Assembly (NCBI RefSeq): GCF_900172345.1
Contig: NZ_FWFY01000010.1
Location: forward strand, 1-64,000
Length of the DNA stretch: 64,000 nt
From: Limimaricola soesokkakensis
Lineage (GTDB): Bacteria > Pseudomonadota > Alphaproteobacteria > Rhodobacterales > Rhodobacteraceae
Reading direction: 5' to 3'
The translations under genes and the position numbers were made by a program. Shown piece after piece: positions 47,719 to 57,662 of the stretch (within the stretch, counting starts at the first letter, position 1; each line of letters begins with the position of its first letter). The notes under the pieces were generated by a model. It was given only the letters and a program-made list of their open reading frames with translations, was not told the DNA's origin and did no database searches.

Positions 47719-49832
47719 TCCGACGCCTGCTTGCGGCCCTGATGGGGCTGATGCCCGCCATGACGCCGCTGCCCCTCGCCGCGCAGGGTCTCGCCCAGCT
47801 CGTGGCCGACAGCGTCACCGTCACCGCGCAGGAGGTGCTGGTGGCGCGCGGCAATGTCGAGGCCTTCTACGACGGCACCCGGCTCAGCGCCTCGGCGATC
47901 ACCTATGACCGCGCCGCCGACCGGCTCAGCGTCACCGGGCCGATCCTGATCACCACCCCCGATGGCGAGGTGTTCACCGCCGAGGCCGCCGAGATCGATC
48001 CGCGGCTCGAAGCCGGGCTGCTGCGCGGCGCGCGGCTGGTTCTGGACCGGCAGCTTCAGGTCTCGGCGGCACGGATCGACCGCACCGGCACCGGGCTGAC
48101 CGCGCTCACCCGCACGGCGGCGACCTCGTGCCGGGTCTGCGGGACCGAGGCGCCGCTGTGGGAGATCCGCGCCGCGCGGGTGGTGCATGACGAGATCGGC
48201 CAGCAGCTCTATTTCGACGACGCGACCTTCCGCGTCGCCGGCGTGCCGGTGTTCTGGTTGCCGCGGATGCGCCTTCCGGACCCGACGCTGGATCGCGCCT
48301 CGGGGCTCTTGGTGCCGCAGCTCTTCTCCTCGGACACGCTGGGCTTCGGGCTGAAGCTGCCCTATTTCATCCGCCTCGGCGGCCGCCGCGACCTGACCGT
48401 GACCCCGTGGATTGCCACCGGGGCCCGCAATCTCGAACTGCGCTACCGGCAGGCCTTCCGCAGCGGCTGGACCCAGATCGAGACGCACCTCGCCGAGGAT
48501 GACGGCGCGGTCTCGCCGCGCTATGCGCTCTTCGCCGAGGGCGCCTTCGCACTGCCGCGCGACATCCGGCTCGAATTCGATCTCGAAGCCGTGTCGGACG
48601 AGGCCTTCCTCCTCGATTACGACCTCTCCGATCAGGATCGGCTCGACAGCAGCCTGCGCGCCTACCGGCTGCGCGACGACGGCTACGCGCTGGCCGAGAT
48701 CGCCTACTACGAAAGCCTGCGCGAAGATGAATCCAGCGCGTCGCTGCCGCCGCTGGTGGCGCGGGTCGAGCGCGAGGCGGTGCTGCGCCCGGCTCCGCTG
48801 GGGGGCCGGCTGCGCCTGCGCGCCGACGCCGACGCGCTGTGGCGCGACGGCGACCCGGGTGACCCGGAGGCGACGCGCGACGTCACCCGCGGCGGCGTTT
48901 CCGGCGACTGGTACGGCGATGTCATCATCGGCCCCGGCCTGCAGTTCACCACCGAGCTGCGCGGCCGGCTCGACGCCTATGCCATCGACGATGACCCCGA
49001 ATTCGACGACACGGTGCTGCGGGCGGCGCAATCGGCCGGGGTGACCCTGCGCTGGCCCCTGCTTCGGCGCAGCGACGACGGCACCGCCCAGATCATCGAG
49101 CCGGTGGCGAGCCTTGCCGGCGTGGCGACGCAGGGCGGCGACGTGCCCAACGAGGATTCGCGGCTGGCCGAGTTCGACGCGGCCTCGCTCTTCGCGCTCG
49201 ACCGGCTGCCGGGCGAGGATCTGCAGGAAACCGGTCTCAATGCCGGACTCGGATTGCGCTGGAGCCTGCTCGGCGCCGATGGTCGGAGCCTGTCGGTGCT
49301 GGGCGGGCGGCTGCTGCGCGACGAGGCGCTTCAGGGAATCGACGACATCACCGGGCTGACCTCGACCCGCTCCGACTGGCTGATCTCGACAAGGCTCGAT
49401 CTCGGACAGGATCTCGGGCTCGAGGCCTCGACCACCTTCGATGACGATTTCGGCATCTCCACCGCCGAGGCGCGGCTCGGCTTCGACCGCGAGAGCTTCG
49501 ATTTCACCGCCGCCTATCTGTGGCTCGAGGAGGGACCGGCTGAGGACCAGCCCCGGATCTCCGAGATTGCGTTCGACACGGTGCTGAATCTGGGCCCGCG
49601 ATGGAGCCTCTCGGCCGAGGCGCGCTACGACATCGCCGCCGACGCGCCGGTGCGCGCCGAGATCGGCGCTGGCTGGCGCAACGAATGCGTCACGGTGGAC
49701 CTTTCGGCATCGCGCCGCTACACCGATACCGATGACGTGGACCCCTCCACGAGCTTCGGGCTCTCGGTCAATCTCGCCGGCTTTTCAACCGGTCAGACGG
49801 CCATGCCCGCGGCGCGAAGCTGCGAGGGTTGA
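47715..49832 (+). CDS. lptD: LPS assembly outer-membrane protein LptD
   Basis: 705 residues with a signal peptide (about 1-24). An OstA/LptA-like domain (about 25-170) precedes the C-terminal beta barrel with alternating aromatic strands such as GLKLPYFIRLG and RDLTVTPWIATG. LptD inserts lipopolysaccharide in the outer leaflet together with LptE. Cysteines near 136 and 139 (CRVC) and near 653 and 703 fit the disulfide pattern of the family. GGAGG lies four bases before ATG 47715. Confidence 0.95.
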   Translation: MIRRLLAALMGLMPAMTPLPLAAQGLAQLVADSVTVTAQEVLVARGNVEAFYDGTRLSASAITYDRAADRLSVTGPILITTPDGEVFTAEAAEIDPRLEAGLLRGARLVLDRQLQVSAARIDRTGTGLTALTRTAATSCRVCGTEAPLWEIRAARVVHDEIGQQLYFDDATFRVAGVPVFWLPRMRLPDPTLDRASGLLVPQLFSSDTLGFGLKLPYFIRLGGRRDLTVTPWIATGARNLELRYRQAFRSGWTQIETHLAEDDGAVSPRYALFAEGAFALPRDIRLEFDLEAVSDEAFLLDYDLSDQDRLDSSLRAYRLRDDGYALAEIAYYESLREDESSASLPPLVARVEREAVLRPAPLGGRLRLRADADALWRDGDPGDPEATRDVTRGGVSGDWYGDVIIGPGLQFTTELRGRLDAYAIDDDPEFDDTVLRAAQSAGVTLRWPLLRRSDDGTAQIIEPVASLAGVATQGGDVPNEDSRLAEFDAASLFALDRLPGEDLQETGLNAGLGLRWSLLGADGRSLSVLGGRLLRDEALQGIDDITGLTSTRSDWLISTRLDLGQDLGLEASTTFDDDFGISTAEARLGFDRESFDFTAAYLWLEEGPAEDQPRISEIAFDTVLNLGPRWSLSAEARYDIAADAPVRAEIGAGWRNECVTVDLSASRRYTDTDDVDPSTSFGLSVNLAGFSTGQTAMPAARSCEG

Positions 49833-49864
49833 GACGGAACGTTCGGACGAGGATGGGAGCCGGA

Positions 49865-51073
49865 ATGCGGGCTTTTGATGTCGTGAAGGCCGTGGCGCTC
49901 GCCACTGCCCTGGCTGCGCCGGTGGGCGCCGCCGCGCAGGGGCTGTTCGCCCCGGCGGTCACGGTGAACGGCAGCGCCGTCACCAATTACGAACTCGACC
50001 AGCGCGCCAAGCTGTTGGCCGCGTTCAACACGCCGGGCGATCTCGGCGCGGAGGCGCGCAAGCAGCTGGTCGAGGAAAAGCTCAAGCTGCAGGAGCTGAA
50101 CCGCGCCGGGATGCAGCTCACCGAGGAAGGTCTCGAGGCCGCGATGGCCGAGTTCGCGCAGCGCGCGAACCTGTCGCTCGACGCCTTTCTCGCGCAGCTC
50201 GCCACGCAGGGCGTGGCGCGCGAGACGCTGCGCGATTTCGTGCGGGTCAACGCCTCGTGGCGCGACTATATCCGCCGCCGCTACGGCTCGGGCGTCGATA
50301 TCTCCGAGGCCGAGATCGACGCGGCGCTGGCACGGACCGGCGGGCCGGAATCGGTCGAGCTGCTGCTCTCAGAGATCATTATCCCGGCGCCGCCGCCGCG
50401 CGCCGCCGCGGCGATGGCCCGCGCCGAGGCGATCTCGAAGCTGCGCTCCACCGCCGCCTTCGAAGCCGAGGCCCGCGTGGTCTCGGCCCTGCCCTCGCGC
50501 ACTCAGGGCGGCCGGCTCGACTGGGCCGCGCTGAGCGATTACCCGGCCGGGCTGCACGGGCTGCTTCTGTCGCTCGAGCCGGGCGAGGTGACGCCGCCGA
50601 TCCCGATCCGCAACGGCGTCGCGCTGTTCCAGCTACGCGACATCCGCGAGGCGCCGAAGGCCCCGGCCGCGATCGCCGAGATCGACTACGCGCAATTCGC
50701 GATCCCCGGCGCTGGCACCGCGCAGGCGCTGGCCGAGGCGGCGCGGATCGACGGCCTCGTCGATACCTGCGACGATCTCTACGGCGTCGCCAAAGGCCTG
50801 CCCGAGGAGCGGCTGGTGCGCCAGAGCGTCGCGCCCGCGTCGCTGCCGCAGGATCTCGGGCTCGAACTGGCGCGGCTCGATCCCGACGAGGCCTCGTGGA
50901 ACCTGAGCCAGGACGGCACGCTGCTCTTCACCATGCTGTGCTCGCGCACGCCGGTGGCGGCCGAGGGCGTCGATCGTGAGGCCGTGCGAAACCAGCTCCT
51001 GAGCCAGAAGCTCTCTGCCCGCGCCGACATCCTGCTCGCCGAGCTGCGCGCACAGGCGCGTATCGGCCAGTGA
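49865..51073 (+). CDS. surA: Periplasmic chaperone/peptidyl-prolyl isomerase SurA
   Basis: 402 residues, signal peptide ending near residue 25 (AAPVGAAAQG). An N-terminal SurA domain of helices (about 30-150, with VTNYELDQRAKLLAAF) is followed by one parvulin domain around 160-265 (LSEIIIPAP...GGRLDWAALSDYP...LEPGEVTPPI). E. coli SurA has two parvulin domains; alphaproteobacterial forms often have one. It escorts outer-membrane proteins such as LptD. ATG 49865 preferred; 49853 possible. pdxA overlaps its stop. Confidence 0.92.
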   Translation: MRAFDVVKAVALATALAAPVGAAAQGLFAPAVTVNGSAVTNYELDQRAKLLAAFNTPGDLGAEARKQLVEEKLKLQELNRAGMQLTEEGLEAAMAEFAQRANLSLDAFLAQLATQGVARETLRDFVRVNASWRDYIRRRYGSGVDISEAEIDAALARTGGPESVELLLSEIIIPAPPPRAAAAMARAEAISKLRSTAAFEAEARVVSALPSRTQGGRLDWAALSDYPAGLHGLLLSLEPGEVTPPIPIRNGVALFQLRDIREAPKAPAAIAEIDYAQFAIPGAGTAQALAEAARIDGLVDTCDDLYGVAKGLPEERLVRQSVAPASLPQDLGLELARLDPDEASWNLSQDGTLLFTMLCSRTPVAAEGVDREAVRNQLLSQKLSARADILLAELRAQARIGQ

Positions 51074-52041
51074 AGCCGGTCGCGATCTCCTGCGGCGAAC
51101 CCGCGGGTATCGGCCCAGAGATCGCGGCCCGCGCCTGGGAGAAGTTGCGCGGCGAGATCCCGCTCCTCTGGCTCGGAGATCCGCGCCACCTGCCCGAGGC
51201 GCTGCCATGGCAAACAGTGAGCGGGGCTTCCGAGGCGGCGGATCTGAGCGGAACCGCGCTGCCGGTGCTGGCGCGCGATTTCGGCCCGCCTGCCGTGCCG
51301 GGACGACCCGATCCGGCCCATGCGCAGGGCGTGATCGACGCGATCCGCGACGGGGTCGACTTGGTGCGCTCGGGGGACTGTTCGGCGCTGTGCACCGCGC
51401 CGATCCACAAGGCCGCGCTGATCGACGGCGCGAATTTCGCCTATCCGGGCCATACCGAGTATCTCGCGGCGCTGGCTGGCGTGGACGAGGTCGTGATGAT
51501 GCTCGCCTGCGACGCGCTGCGCGTCGTGCCCGCCACCATCCACATCCCGCTGTCGCAGGTGCCCGAGCGGCTCACGCCGGAACTGCTCGAGGCCACGATC
51601 CGTATCACCCGCGACGCGCTGATCCGCGATTTCGGGATCGAGGCCCCGCGCATCGCCATCGCCGGGCTGAACCCGCATGCGGGCGAGGACGGCAAGATGG
51701 GCCATGAGGAGATCGCCATGATCGCGCCGTTGATGGCGCGGCTGGGCGACGAGGGCTTCGATCTGCGCGGGCCGATGTCGGCCGACACGATGTTTCACGC
51801 GGGCGCACGCGCGGGCTATGACGCGGCGATCTGCATGTATCACGACCAGGCGTTGATCCCGATCAAGACCATCGATTTCTCGGGTGGGGTCAACGTCACG
51901 CTCGGCCTGCCCTTCATCCGCACCTCGCCCGATCACGGCACCGCCTTCGGTATCGCCGGACAGGGGCTCGCGGACCCGTCGTCGATGATCGCCGCGATCC
52001 GCATGGCCGCCGATATGGCGCAGGCGCGCGGCGCGCGCTAA
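51070..52041 (+). CDS. pdxA: 4-hydroxythreonine-4-phosphate dehydrogenase PdxA
   Basis: 323 residues. PdxA oxidises 4-phosphohydroxy-L-threonine on the way to pyridoxal phosphate. Family blocks: [14 protein letters not shown] at the start, APIHKAALI near 112-120, [23 protein letters not shown] with metal His, and DTMFH and [11 protein letters not shown] near 262-272. GTG 51070 overlaps the surA stop (GTGA). PLP made here is the cofactor of BioA, BioF and both cysteine desulfurases. Confidence 0.96.
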   Translation: MKPVAISCGEPAGIGPEIAARAWEKLRGEIPLLWLGDPRHLPEALPWQTVSGASEAADLSGTALPVLARDFGPPAVPGRPDPAHAQGVIDAIRDGVDLVRSGDCSALCTAPIHKAALIDGANFAYPGHTEYLAALAGVDEVVMMLACDALRVVPATIHIPLSQVPERLTPELLEATIRITRDALIRDFGIEAPRIAIAGLNPHAGEDGKMGHEEIAMIAPLMARLGDEGFDLRGPMSADTMFHAGARAGYDAAICMYHDQALIPIKTIDFSGGVNVTLGLPFIRTSPDHGTAFGIAGQGLADPSSMIAAIRMAADMAQARGAR

Positions 52042-52075
52042 GGGAACGGCGCGGCGGTCCCCGGCGGAGCGCCAT

Positions 52076-52097
52076 GCGTATTTTCAGAAAGATGAAC
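52076..52097 (+). repeat. Dispersed GCGTATTT intergenic element, copy 5
   Basis: GCGTATTTTCAGAAAGATGA- at 52076-52097 ends directly before the GAGGGA ribosome site of rsmA, so it lies in the rsmA leader, unlike the other copies. Confidence 0.65.
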
Positions 52098-52111
52098 GAG
52101 GGATCGCCCCC

Positions 52112-52957
52112 ATGGCCGCTATCGACGATCTGCCGCCCCTGCGCGAGGTGATCGAGACCCACGGCCTGCGCGCCAAGAAGACGCTGGGCCAGAATTTCCT
52201 GCTCGATCTCAACCTCACCGCGCGGATCGCGCGGGCGGCGGGGGATCTGGCGGGATCGGACATTCTCGAGATCGGGCCGGGCCCGGGCGGACTGACGCGC
52301 GGGCTCCTGGCCGAGGGCGCGCGCCGGGTGCTCGCCATCGAGAAGGATGCGCGTTGCATGCCCGCGCTCGAGGAGATCGCCGCGCGCTATCCCGGGCGGT
52401 TGCAGGTGATCGAGGGCGACGCGCTCGAGATCGACCCGCTGGCGCATCTGACGCCGCCGATCCGGGTCGCTGCGAACCTGCCCTACAATGTCGGTACCGA
52501 GCTTCTGGTGCGCTGGCTGACGCCGAAAGAGTGGCCACCCTTCTGGGAGAGCCTGACGCTGATGTTCCAGCGCGAAGTGGCCGAGCGGATCGTCGCCGCG
52601 CCGGGCTCCAAGGCCTATGGTCGTCTCGCGATCCTCGCGCAGTGGCGCGCCAGCGCGCGCATCGTGCTCGACCTGCCGCCGCAGGCCTTCGTACCCGCGC
52701 CCAAGGTGTCCTCGGCGGTGGTCCACCTCACCGCCCTGCCCGCGCCGCGCTTTCCGGCCGATCCCGCGGTGCTGAGCCGCGTCGTGGCGGCCGGGTTCAA
52801 CCAGCGGCGCAAGATGCTGCGCGCCTCGCTCAAGGGGGTGGCGCCGGGGATCGAGGATCACCTCGCCGCCGCCGGCATCCCGCCGACCGAGCGGGCCGAG
52901 CAGGTCGGGCTCGAGGCGTGGTGCGCGCTGGCCCGGTCGGTGGCTGCCGCGCAATGA
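52112..52957 (+). CDS. rsmA: 16S rRNA adenine dimethyltransferase RsmA (KsgA)
   Basis: 281 residues. It dimethylates two adjacent adenines in helix 45 of 16S rRNA with SAM. Motifs: [11 protein letters not shown] near 20-30, [12 protein letters not shown] near 51-62, and [11 protein letters not shown] near 120-130 carrying the NLPY catalytic motif. pdxA-rsmA pairing is widespread. Loss of this gene type is known to give kasugamycin resistance. A strong terminator follows. Confidence 0.97.
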   Translation: MAAIDDLPPLREVIETHGLRAKKTLGQNFLLDLNLTARIARAAGDLAGSDILEIGPGPGGLTRGLLAEGARRVLAIEKDARCMPALEEIAARYPGRLQVIEGDALEIDPLAHLTPPIRVAANLPYNVGTELLVRWLTPKEWPPFWESLTLMFQREVAERIVAAPGSKAYGRLAILAQWRASARIVLDLPPQAFVPAPKVSSAVVHLTALPAPRFPADPAVLSRVVAAGFNQRRKMLRASLKGVAPGIEDHLAAAGIPPTERAEQVGLEAWCALARSVAAAQ

Positions 52958-52959
52958 CG

Positions 52960-52994
52960 AAAAAGGCGGCGCCCGGACCCGGGCGCCGCCTTTT
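52960..52994. terminator. Bidirectional terminator between rsmA and the DUF4167 gene
   Basis: AAAAAGGCGGCGCCC and GGGCGCCGCCTTTT make a perfect stem with a six-base loop, flanked by A and T runs, right after rsmA and 21 bases before the convergent gene's end. Confidence 0.95.
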
Positions 52995-53015
52995 CTTCAT
53001 CCTGTCGGAGCGGGC

Positions 53016-53705
53016 CTACTCGGCCGCTTCGGCCGATCCGCTCTCCGCCTTGGCGGCGGGCTTGGCGCGGCGCGGACGCGGCGCCGGCTTTTCGCCCTCG
53101 GGCGTGTCGCGCTTCACGCGCGGCTTGCGCGGCCGCTTGGGCTTGTCCTCGGCCTTGGGCGCCTCGGCGCCGGGCTGGGCCTCCGCGGGCTGCGCCGGGA
53201 TCTCTCGCGCGGGCTCGCGGTTCTCCGGGGTCTCAACCAGATCGCTGGCGGGCTCCTCGGCCTGCCGCGCCTCGTGCCGCTCCTCGTGACGGGGCTCGCG
53301 CTGCGGCTCGGGCTGCTGATGCTGCGCCGCCGCCGCCTCTTCCTGCGCCCGCAGGCGGGCCGCGCGTTCGCGGTCGCGCTCGGCCTGGCGGTCGCGCTCG
53401 GCCTGACGCTCGCGGTTCTGGGCCTCGGCTTCCTCGCGCTTGGCCTCGATTTCCTTCTGCGCCTCGGCCAGCATCCTCAGGTAATGCTCGGCGTGCTGGG
53501 CGAAGTTCTCGGCCGCGACACGATCGCCCGAAAGCTGGGCGTCACGGTGCAACTGGGTGTATTTCTCGATGATCTGCTGGGGCGTACCGCGCACCTTGCC
53601 ATCGGGGCCCGAGCTGTCGAACACGCGATTGACGATGTTCCCGCCCGAAGGACGGTTGTTGTTGCGGTTCTTGTTGCCGCGCGAGCGTGACTTCGATGAT
53701 CTCAT
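53016..53705 (-). CDS. DUF4167 protein
   Basis: 229 residues. The conserved first 75 residues (basic start with NNNRPSGGNIVNRVFDSSGPDGKVRG and TPQQIIEKYTQLHRDAQLSGDRVAAENFAQHAEHY in pieces) define DUF4167. After it comes an Arg/Glu coiled stretch (about 85-130) and a disordered tail of Pro, Ala, Glu and Lys. The family is alphaproteobacterial; the basic ends suggest nucleic-acid or ribosome contact, which is a guess. Next to prmC and prfA, as in many relatives. Confidence 0.9.
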   Translation of the reverse strand: MRSSKSRSRGNKNRNNNRPSGGNIVNRVFDSSGPDGKVRGTPQQIIEKYTQLHRDAQLSGDRVAAENFAQHAEHYLRMLAEAQKEIEAKREEAEAQNRERQAERDRQAERDRERAARLRAQEEAAAAQHQQPEPQREPRHEERHEARQAEEPASDLVETPENREPAREIPAQPAEAQPGAEAPKAEDKPKRPRKPRVKRDTPEGEKPAPRPRRAKPAAKAESGSAEAAE

Positions 53706-53926
53706 GTGATTCTTCGGTTCCGGCCTGGCTCAGGCGTTGCGCTTTGACCCGGTCTGCGCGCGCGATGCGCGCTGCTGCGACGTCGGGGCCTGCGATGATC
53801 TGGCAGCGTGTCGGGGCGGGAGGGCGCGTGCGCCTTCCTCCGTCCGATGCCAAGGACTAACCATGCAGACCGCCCGGTGACAAGTGGAAACTGCGATCTC
53901 AGCCGAAAGAGCGGCGTTTTTCGCGC

Positions 53927-54793
53927 TCAGAATCCCGATTGCGGCAATCCCAGCACGATCACCCGATCGCGCCCGTCTAGATCGGGAATGAGCGCGACGG
54001 GCGCAAAGCCGCGGGCCACGGCGAGGCTCCCCACCGCCTCGGCCTGCCCCACGCCCAGCTCCATCACCAGCCGCCCGCCCGGCGTCAGAACCTCGGTCGC
54101 CCCGTCGAGGATCGCGCGATAGCACGACAGCCCGTCGGCGCCGTCGGTGAGCGCGCCCGCAGGCTCCCAGTCGCGCACCTCGGGGGCAAGCCCTTCCATT
54201 TCGGCGCGCGCGATATAGGGCGGGTTCGACACCACGAGGTCGAACATCCCCTCGACCCGGCTGACCCAGTCAGAGACCTGGATATGGGCCCGGTCGGCAA
54301 GTCCCAGCGCCATGGCATTCTCGCGCGCCACGGCGCAGGCGGCCTCGGACAGATCGACGCCGACGCCGCGCGCATCCGGCATTTCCGCCAGCAGCGTCAG
54401 CAGGATGCAGCCCGAACCGACGCCGAGATCGAGCACGTGGCCGAACGGTTCGGACAGGGCCGCCTCGACCAGCATCTCGGTCTCGGGGCGAGGGTCGAGC
54501 ACGTCGCGCGTCACCTTGAAGCGGCGGCCGTAGAAGGCGCGGCTGCCGGTCAGGTGCGACACCGGCTCGCGCGCGGCGCGCCGTTCGATCAGCGCCTCGA
54601 ACTCGGCCAGCTTCCCGCCATCGACCGGCTCGGGCAGCACTAGCGTCAGCCGCCCCGGATCGACGCCGATCGCGTGGCTGAACAGCCGCCGCGCGTCGCG
54701 GCCCGGATCGGGCACCCCCGCCTCGGCCAGCCGGCGCGTGGCCGAGACCAGCGCCGCGGCGCCGGTCAGCGGGCCGGATGGCAGCGGGCTCAT
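53927..54793 (-). CDS. prmC: Peptide chain release factor N5-glutamine methyltransferase PrmC
   Basis: 288 residues. PrmC methylates the Gln of the GGQ motif of release factors RF1 and RF2. The helical N-terminal domain binds the factor; the methyltransferase domain shows [12 protein letters not shown] near 121-132 and catalytic NPPY at 190-193. Its ATG overlaps the prfA stop (ATGA), so enzyme and substrate are made from the same message. Confidence 0.95.
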   Translation of the reverse strand: MSPLPSGPLTGAAALVSATRRLAEAGVPDPGRDARRLFSHAIGVDPGRLTLVLPEPVDGGKLAEFEALIERRAAREPVSHLTGSRAFYGRRFKVTRDVLDPRPETEMLVEAALSEPFGHVLDLGVGSGCILLTLLAEMPDARGVGVDLSEAACAVARENAMALGLADRAHIQVSDWVSRVEGMFDLVVSNPPYIARAEMEGLAPEVRDWEPAGALTDGADGLSCYRAILDGATEVLTPGGRLVMELGVGQAEAVGSLAVARGFAPVALIPDLDGRDRVIVLGLPQSGF

Positions 54794-55845
54794 GCCTCCA
54801 TCTCCGCCAGCAGCGCCGCCTGCGCCTCCGCCGTCAGCGCGTCGATGATCTCGTCGAGATCGCCGCCCATCACCGCGTCGAGCTTGTAGAGCGTCAGGTT
54901 GATGCGGTGATCGGTCAGGCGGCCCTGCGGAAAGTTGTAGGTGCGGATTCGCTCGGACCGGTCGCCCGAACCGACCTGCGCGCGGCGATCGGCCGAGCGC
55001 GCGCCCTCGACCCGCATCCGCTCGGCGTCGAAGAGCCGCGAGCGCAGCACCTCCATCGCCAATTCGCGGTTGCGGTGCTGCGATTTCTGGCTCGACGTGA
55101 CGACGATACCGCTGGGAATATGGGTGATCCGCACCGCCGAGTCGGTGGTGTTGACGTGCTGGCCGCCGGCGCCGCTCGCCCGCATCGTGTCGATGCGGAT
55201 ATCTGCGGGATCGATCTTCACGTCCACCGCCTCGGCCTCGGGCAGCACCGCCACGGTGGCCGCCGAGGTGTGGATGCGGCCGCCGCTCTCTGTCTCGGGC
55301 ACGCGCTGCACCCGGTGCACGCCGGATTCGTACTTCATCCGGGCGAAGACGCCCTCACCTTCGATCCGCGCCACGACCTCCTTGATCCCGCCCAGCTCGG
55401 TCGCCTGCTCCTCGATGATCTCAAAGCGCCAGCCCCGCGCATCGGCATAGCGCATGTACATGCGCAACAAGTCGGCCGCGAAGAGCGCGGCCTCGTCGCC
55501 GCCGGTGCCGGGCCGGATCTCGATCATCGCCGGGCGCGCATCGGCGGCGTCCTTGGGCAACAGCGCAAGGCGCAGCGCCGTCTCGGCGGCCTCCAGCCGT
55601 TCGCGCAGGCCGGGCAGCTCCTCCTCGGCGAGGTCGCGCATCTCGGGGTCGCGCAGCATCGCTTGCGCCTCGGCGATCTCGGCCTCGAGGCGGGCATGCT
55701 CGGCGGCGGTCTCGACCACCGGTTTCAGCTCCGCGTATTCGCGGCCCAGCTCGGCGATCTCGCCGCCCGAGGCGCCCGACGACATCTTCGCCTCGAGAAA
55801 CTCGAAGCGGGCGGTGATCTGGTCGATCTTGTCCTGTGCGATCAT
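54790..55845 (-). CDS. prfA: Peptide chain release factor 1
   Basis: 351 residues. RF1 ends translation at UAA and UAG. The stop-codon-reading PxT motif is Pro-Glu-Thr at about 183-185, and the GGQ motif at about 227-229 (GAGGQHVN) triggers peptide release. The methylation target of PrmC is this Gln. ATG 55845 is the natural start. Confidence 0.97.
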   Translation of the reverse strand: MIAQDKIDQITARFEFLEAKMSSGASGGEIAELGREYAELKPVVETAAEHARLEAEIAEAQAMLRDPEMRDLAEEELPGLRERLEAAETALRLALLPKDAADARPAMIEIRPGTGGDEAALFAADLLRMYMRYADARGWRFEIIEEQATELGGIKEVVARIEGEGVFARMKYESGVHRVQRVPETESGGRIHTSAATVAVLPEAEAVDVKIDPADIRIDTMRASGAGGQHVNTTDSAVRITHIPSGIVVTSSQKSQHRNRELAMEVLRSRLFDAERMRVEGARSADRRAQVGSGDRSERIRTYNFPQGRLTDHRINLTLYKLDAVMGGDLDEIIDALTAEAQAALLAEMEA

Positions 55846-55887
55846 GGATCACCCATCCTCCATCGCCACTTAGGCGTCAAGTGACGC

Positions 55888-56361
55888 TCAGCGGCGCGGC
55901 AGACGATCTTCGAGCGCGGCTATCCACGCCTCGACCCGCTTGCGGTTCACGCCCATGTCGGCGACCCCGAAACGCTGCCGCGCCCAGATCATCAAGGCGG
56001 CGCCGCCGGCCTCGGGGACCGCCTTGACGCTGGTATAGTCAGGGAAGCCGGCGACGGGCGAGCGGGTGACATAGGTCACGCGCCCCTCCGCCGGGCTTTC
56101 GAACAGGGCCCGTGTGCGCGGAGTCGCCCGCGCGATCTCGTCGAAGGCCGAGAGCAGCGTCGCCGGGTCGGTGTCGAAGACCGACGGCGCGGCATTGGCG
56201 GGGCCGGTGCGCACCAGCCAGCCGCCACGGCGCGGCGCCTGCGGCACCCGTTCGACCTCCATGGGATCGACGTGCCAGCGCGCCACATCCGCCGGTGCGA
56301 TGCGCACCCAAGCCAGTGGCGCCGCCAAGGCAGCCGTGGTCGCCAGAGCCATTATACCCAT
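55888..56361 (-). CDS. DUF1499 protein
   Basis: 157 residues from ATG 56361, nine bases after AGGTGG. An N-terminal hydrophobic stretch (about residues 3-20) works as signal or anchor. DUF1499 hallmarks: a C-terminal strand pattern VTYVTRSPVAGFPDYTSVK, then ARQRFGVADMGVNRKRVEAWIAAL. Function unknown; probably periplasmic. Between the amidohydrolase and prfA genes, all on the minus strand. Confidence 0.82.
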   Translation of the reverse strand: MGIMALATTAALAAPLAWVRIAPADVARWHVDPMEVERVPQAPRRGGWLVRTGPANAAPSVFDTDPATLLSAFDEIARATPRTRALFESPAEGRVTYVTRSPVAGFPDYTSVKAVPEAGGAALMIWARQRFGVADMGVNRKRVEAWIAALEDRLPRR

Positions 56362-56439
56362 CGTTTTCAACCACCTGACCGCCGCTTTTCAACCTCGTTT
56401 CAGACACGGCCGCCGTGCTGCAACGGCCGCGCCCTCGGC

Positions 56440-57600
56440 TCAACCGCGCGCGGGCTGCGCGCGTTCGACCAGCCGGGCGAAAAACGACGCGCCGTAGGGG
56501 GCCGTCTCGTCGTTGAAGTCGTATTCGGGGTGGTGCACGCCCGCCGTCTCCCCATTGCCGATGAAGAGATAGGCGCCGGGCCGCGCCTCGAGCATGAAGG
56601 AGAAATCCTCGGCACCCATGGCGCGCTGACTGTCGGCGTCACAGCCCAGCCCGACCTCCTCAGCCACGCCAGCGGCGAATCCGGCCTTCCCGGCATCGTT
56701 CACCGTGGCCGGGTAACCGAGATTGTAGTCGAGATCGGCACGCACGCCGTAGGCCATGGCCTGCCCCTCGCAGATCTCGCGCATCCGCCGCATCACCATC
56801 GCCTGCACCTGCTTGTCAAAGCTGCGCACCGTGCCGTTGATCCAGGCGGTGGCTGGGATCACGTTGTCGGCGCTGCCGGTATGGATCTGCGTGACCGAGA
56901 TAACCAGATCCTCGCGCGCGTCGTGGTTGCGGCTGACGATGGTCTGGATCGCGGTGACGATGCCGCAGGCCGCGACCACCGGATCGGTCGCGTCGTGCGG
57001 CATGGCGCCATGCCCGCCCTTGCCGGTCACGGTGATGGTGAAATCATCCACCGCCGCCATGATCGGCCCCGGTGCAGTGCGGAACTGCCCCACCGGCAGA
57101 CCCGGTTCGTTGTGCAGGGCAAAGACCTCGTCGATGCCGAAGCGCTCCATCACCCCTTCCTCGACCATCACACCGGCCCCGCCGCCGCCCTCTTCGGCGG
57201 GCTGGAAAATCAGCGCCACGGTGCCCGCGAAATTGCGCGTCTCGGCAAGGTACTTCGCGGCCCCCAGCAGCATCGTGGTGTGGCCGTCATGGCCGCAGGC
57301 ATGCATCCGGCCCTTGTTCGCCGAGGCATGCGGCAGCCCGGTCTGCTCGTCCATCGGCAGCGCGTCCATGTCGGCGCGCAGCCCGATCACCGGGCCCTCG
57401 CCCCGGCCCCGGATCAGCGCCACCACCCCGGATGTCGCGATGCCCTCGTGTATCTCGTCGACGCCGAATTCGCGCAGCCGCGCCGTGATGAAGCCCGCCG
57501 TCTCGTGGCAGTCGAAGCCGATCTCGGGCGCGGCGTGAAGCTGGTGGCGCCAGCCCTTCATCTCCTCGGCGAAATCGGCGATGCGGTTGATGACGGGCAT
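56440..57600 (-). CDS. M20D amidohydrolase (hippurate hydrolase-like)
   Basis: 386 residues from ATG 57600. Peptidase family M20D: RADMDALPM near 78-86, HACGHDGHTTMLLGAA near 103-118, QPAEEGGGGA near 138-147, and GKGGHGAMPHDATDP near 190-204 with the dimer-domain histidine. These dinuclear metal enzymes split N-acyl amino acids. Substrate unknown. The frame is open further upstream but without the family sequence. Confidence 0.9.
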   Translation of the reverse strand: MPVINRIADFAEEMKGWRHQLHAAPEIGFDCHETAGFITARLREFGVDEIHEGIATSGVVALIRGRGEGPVIGLRADMDALPMDEQTGLPHASANKGRMHACGHDGHTTMLLGAAKYLAETRNFAGTVALIFQPAEEGGGGAGVMVEEGVMERFGIDEVFALHNEPGLPVGQFRTAPGPIMAAVDDFTITVTGKGGHGAMPHDATDPVVAACGIVTAIQTIVSRNHDAREDLVISVTQIHTGSADNVIPATAWINGTVRSFDKQVQAMVMRRMREICEGQAMAYGVRADLDYNLGYPATVNDAGKAGFAAGVAEEVGLGCDADSQRAMGAEDFSFMLEARPGAYLFIGNGETAGVHHPEYDFNDETAPYGASFFARLVERAQPARG

Positions 57601-57662
57601 GTCTGGCGCTCCGGGCTTTGAAATCCTAGCCTGCGGCTTGCCATCGACAGGAGCCCTGCGCA

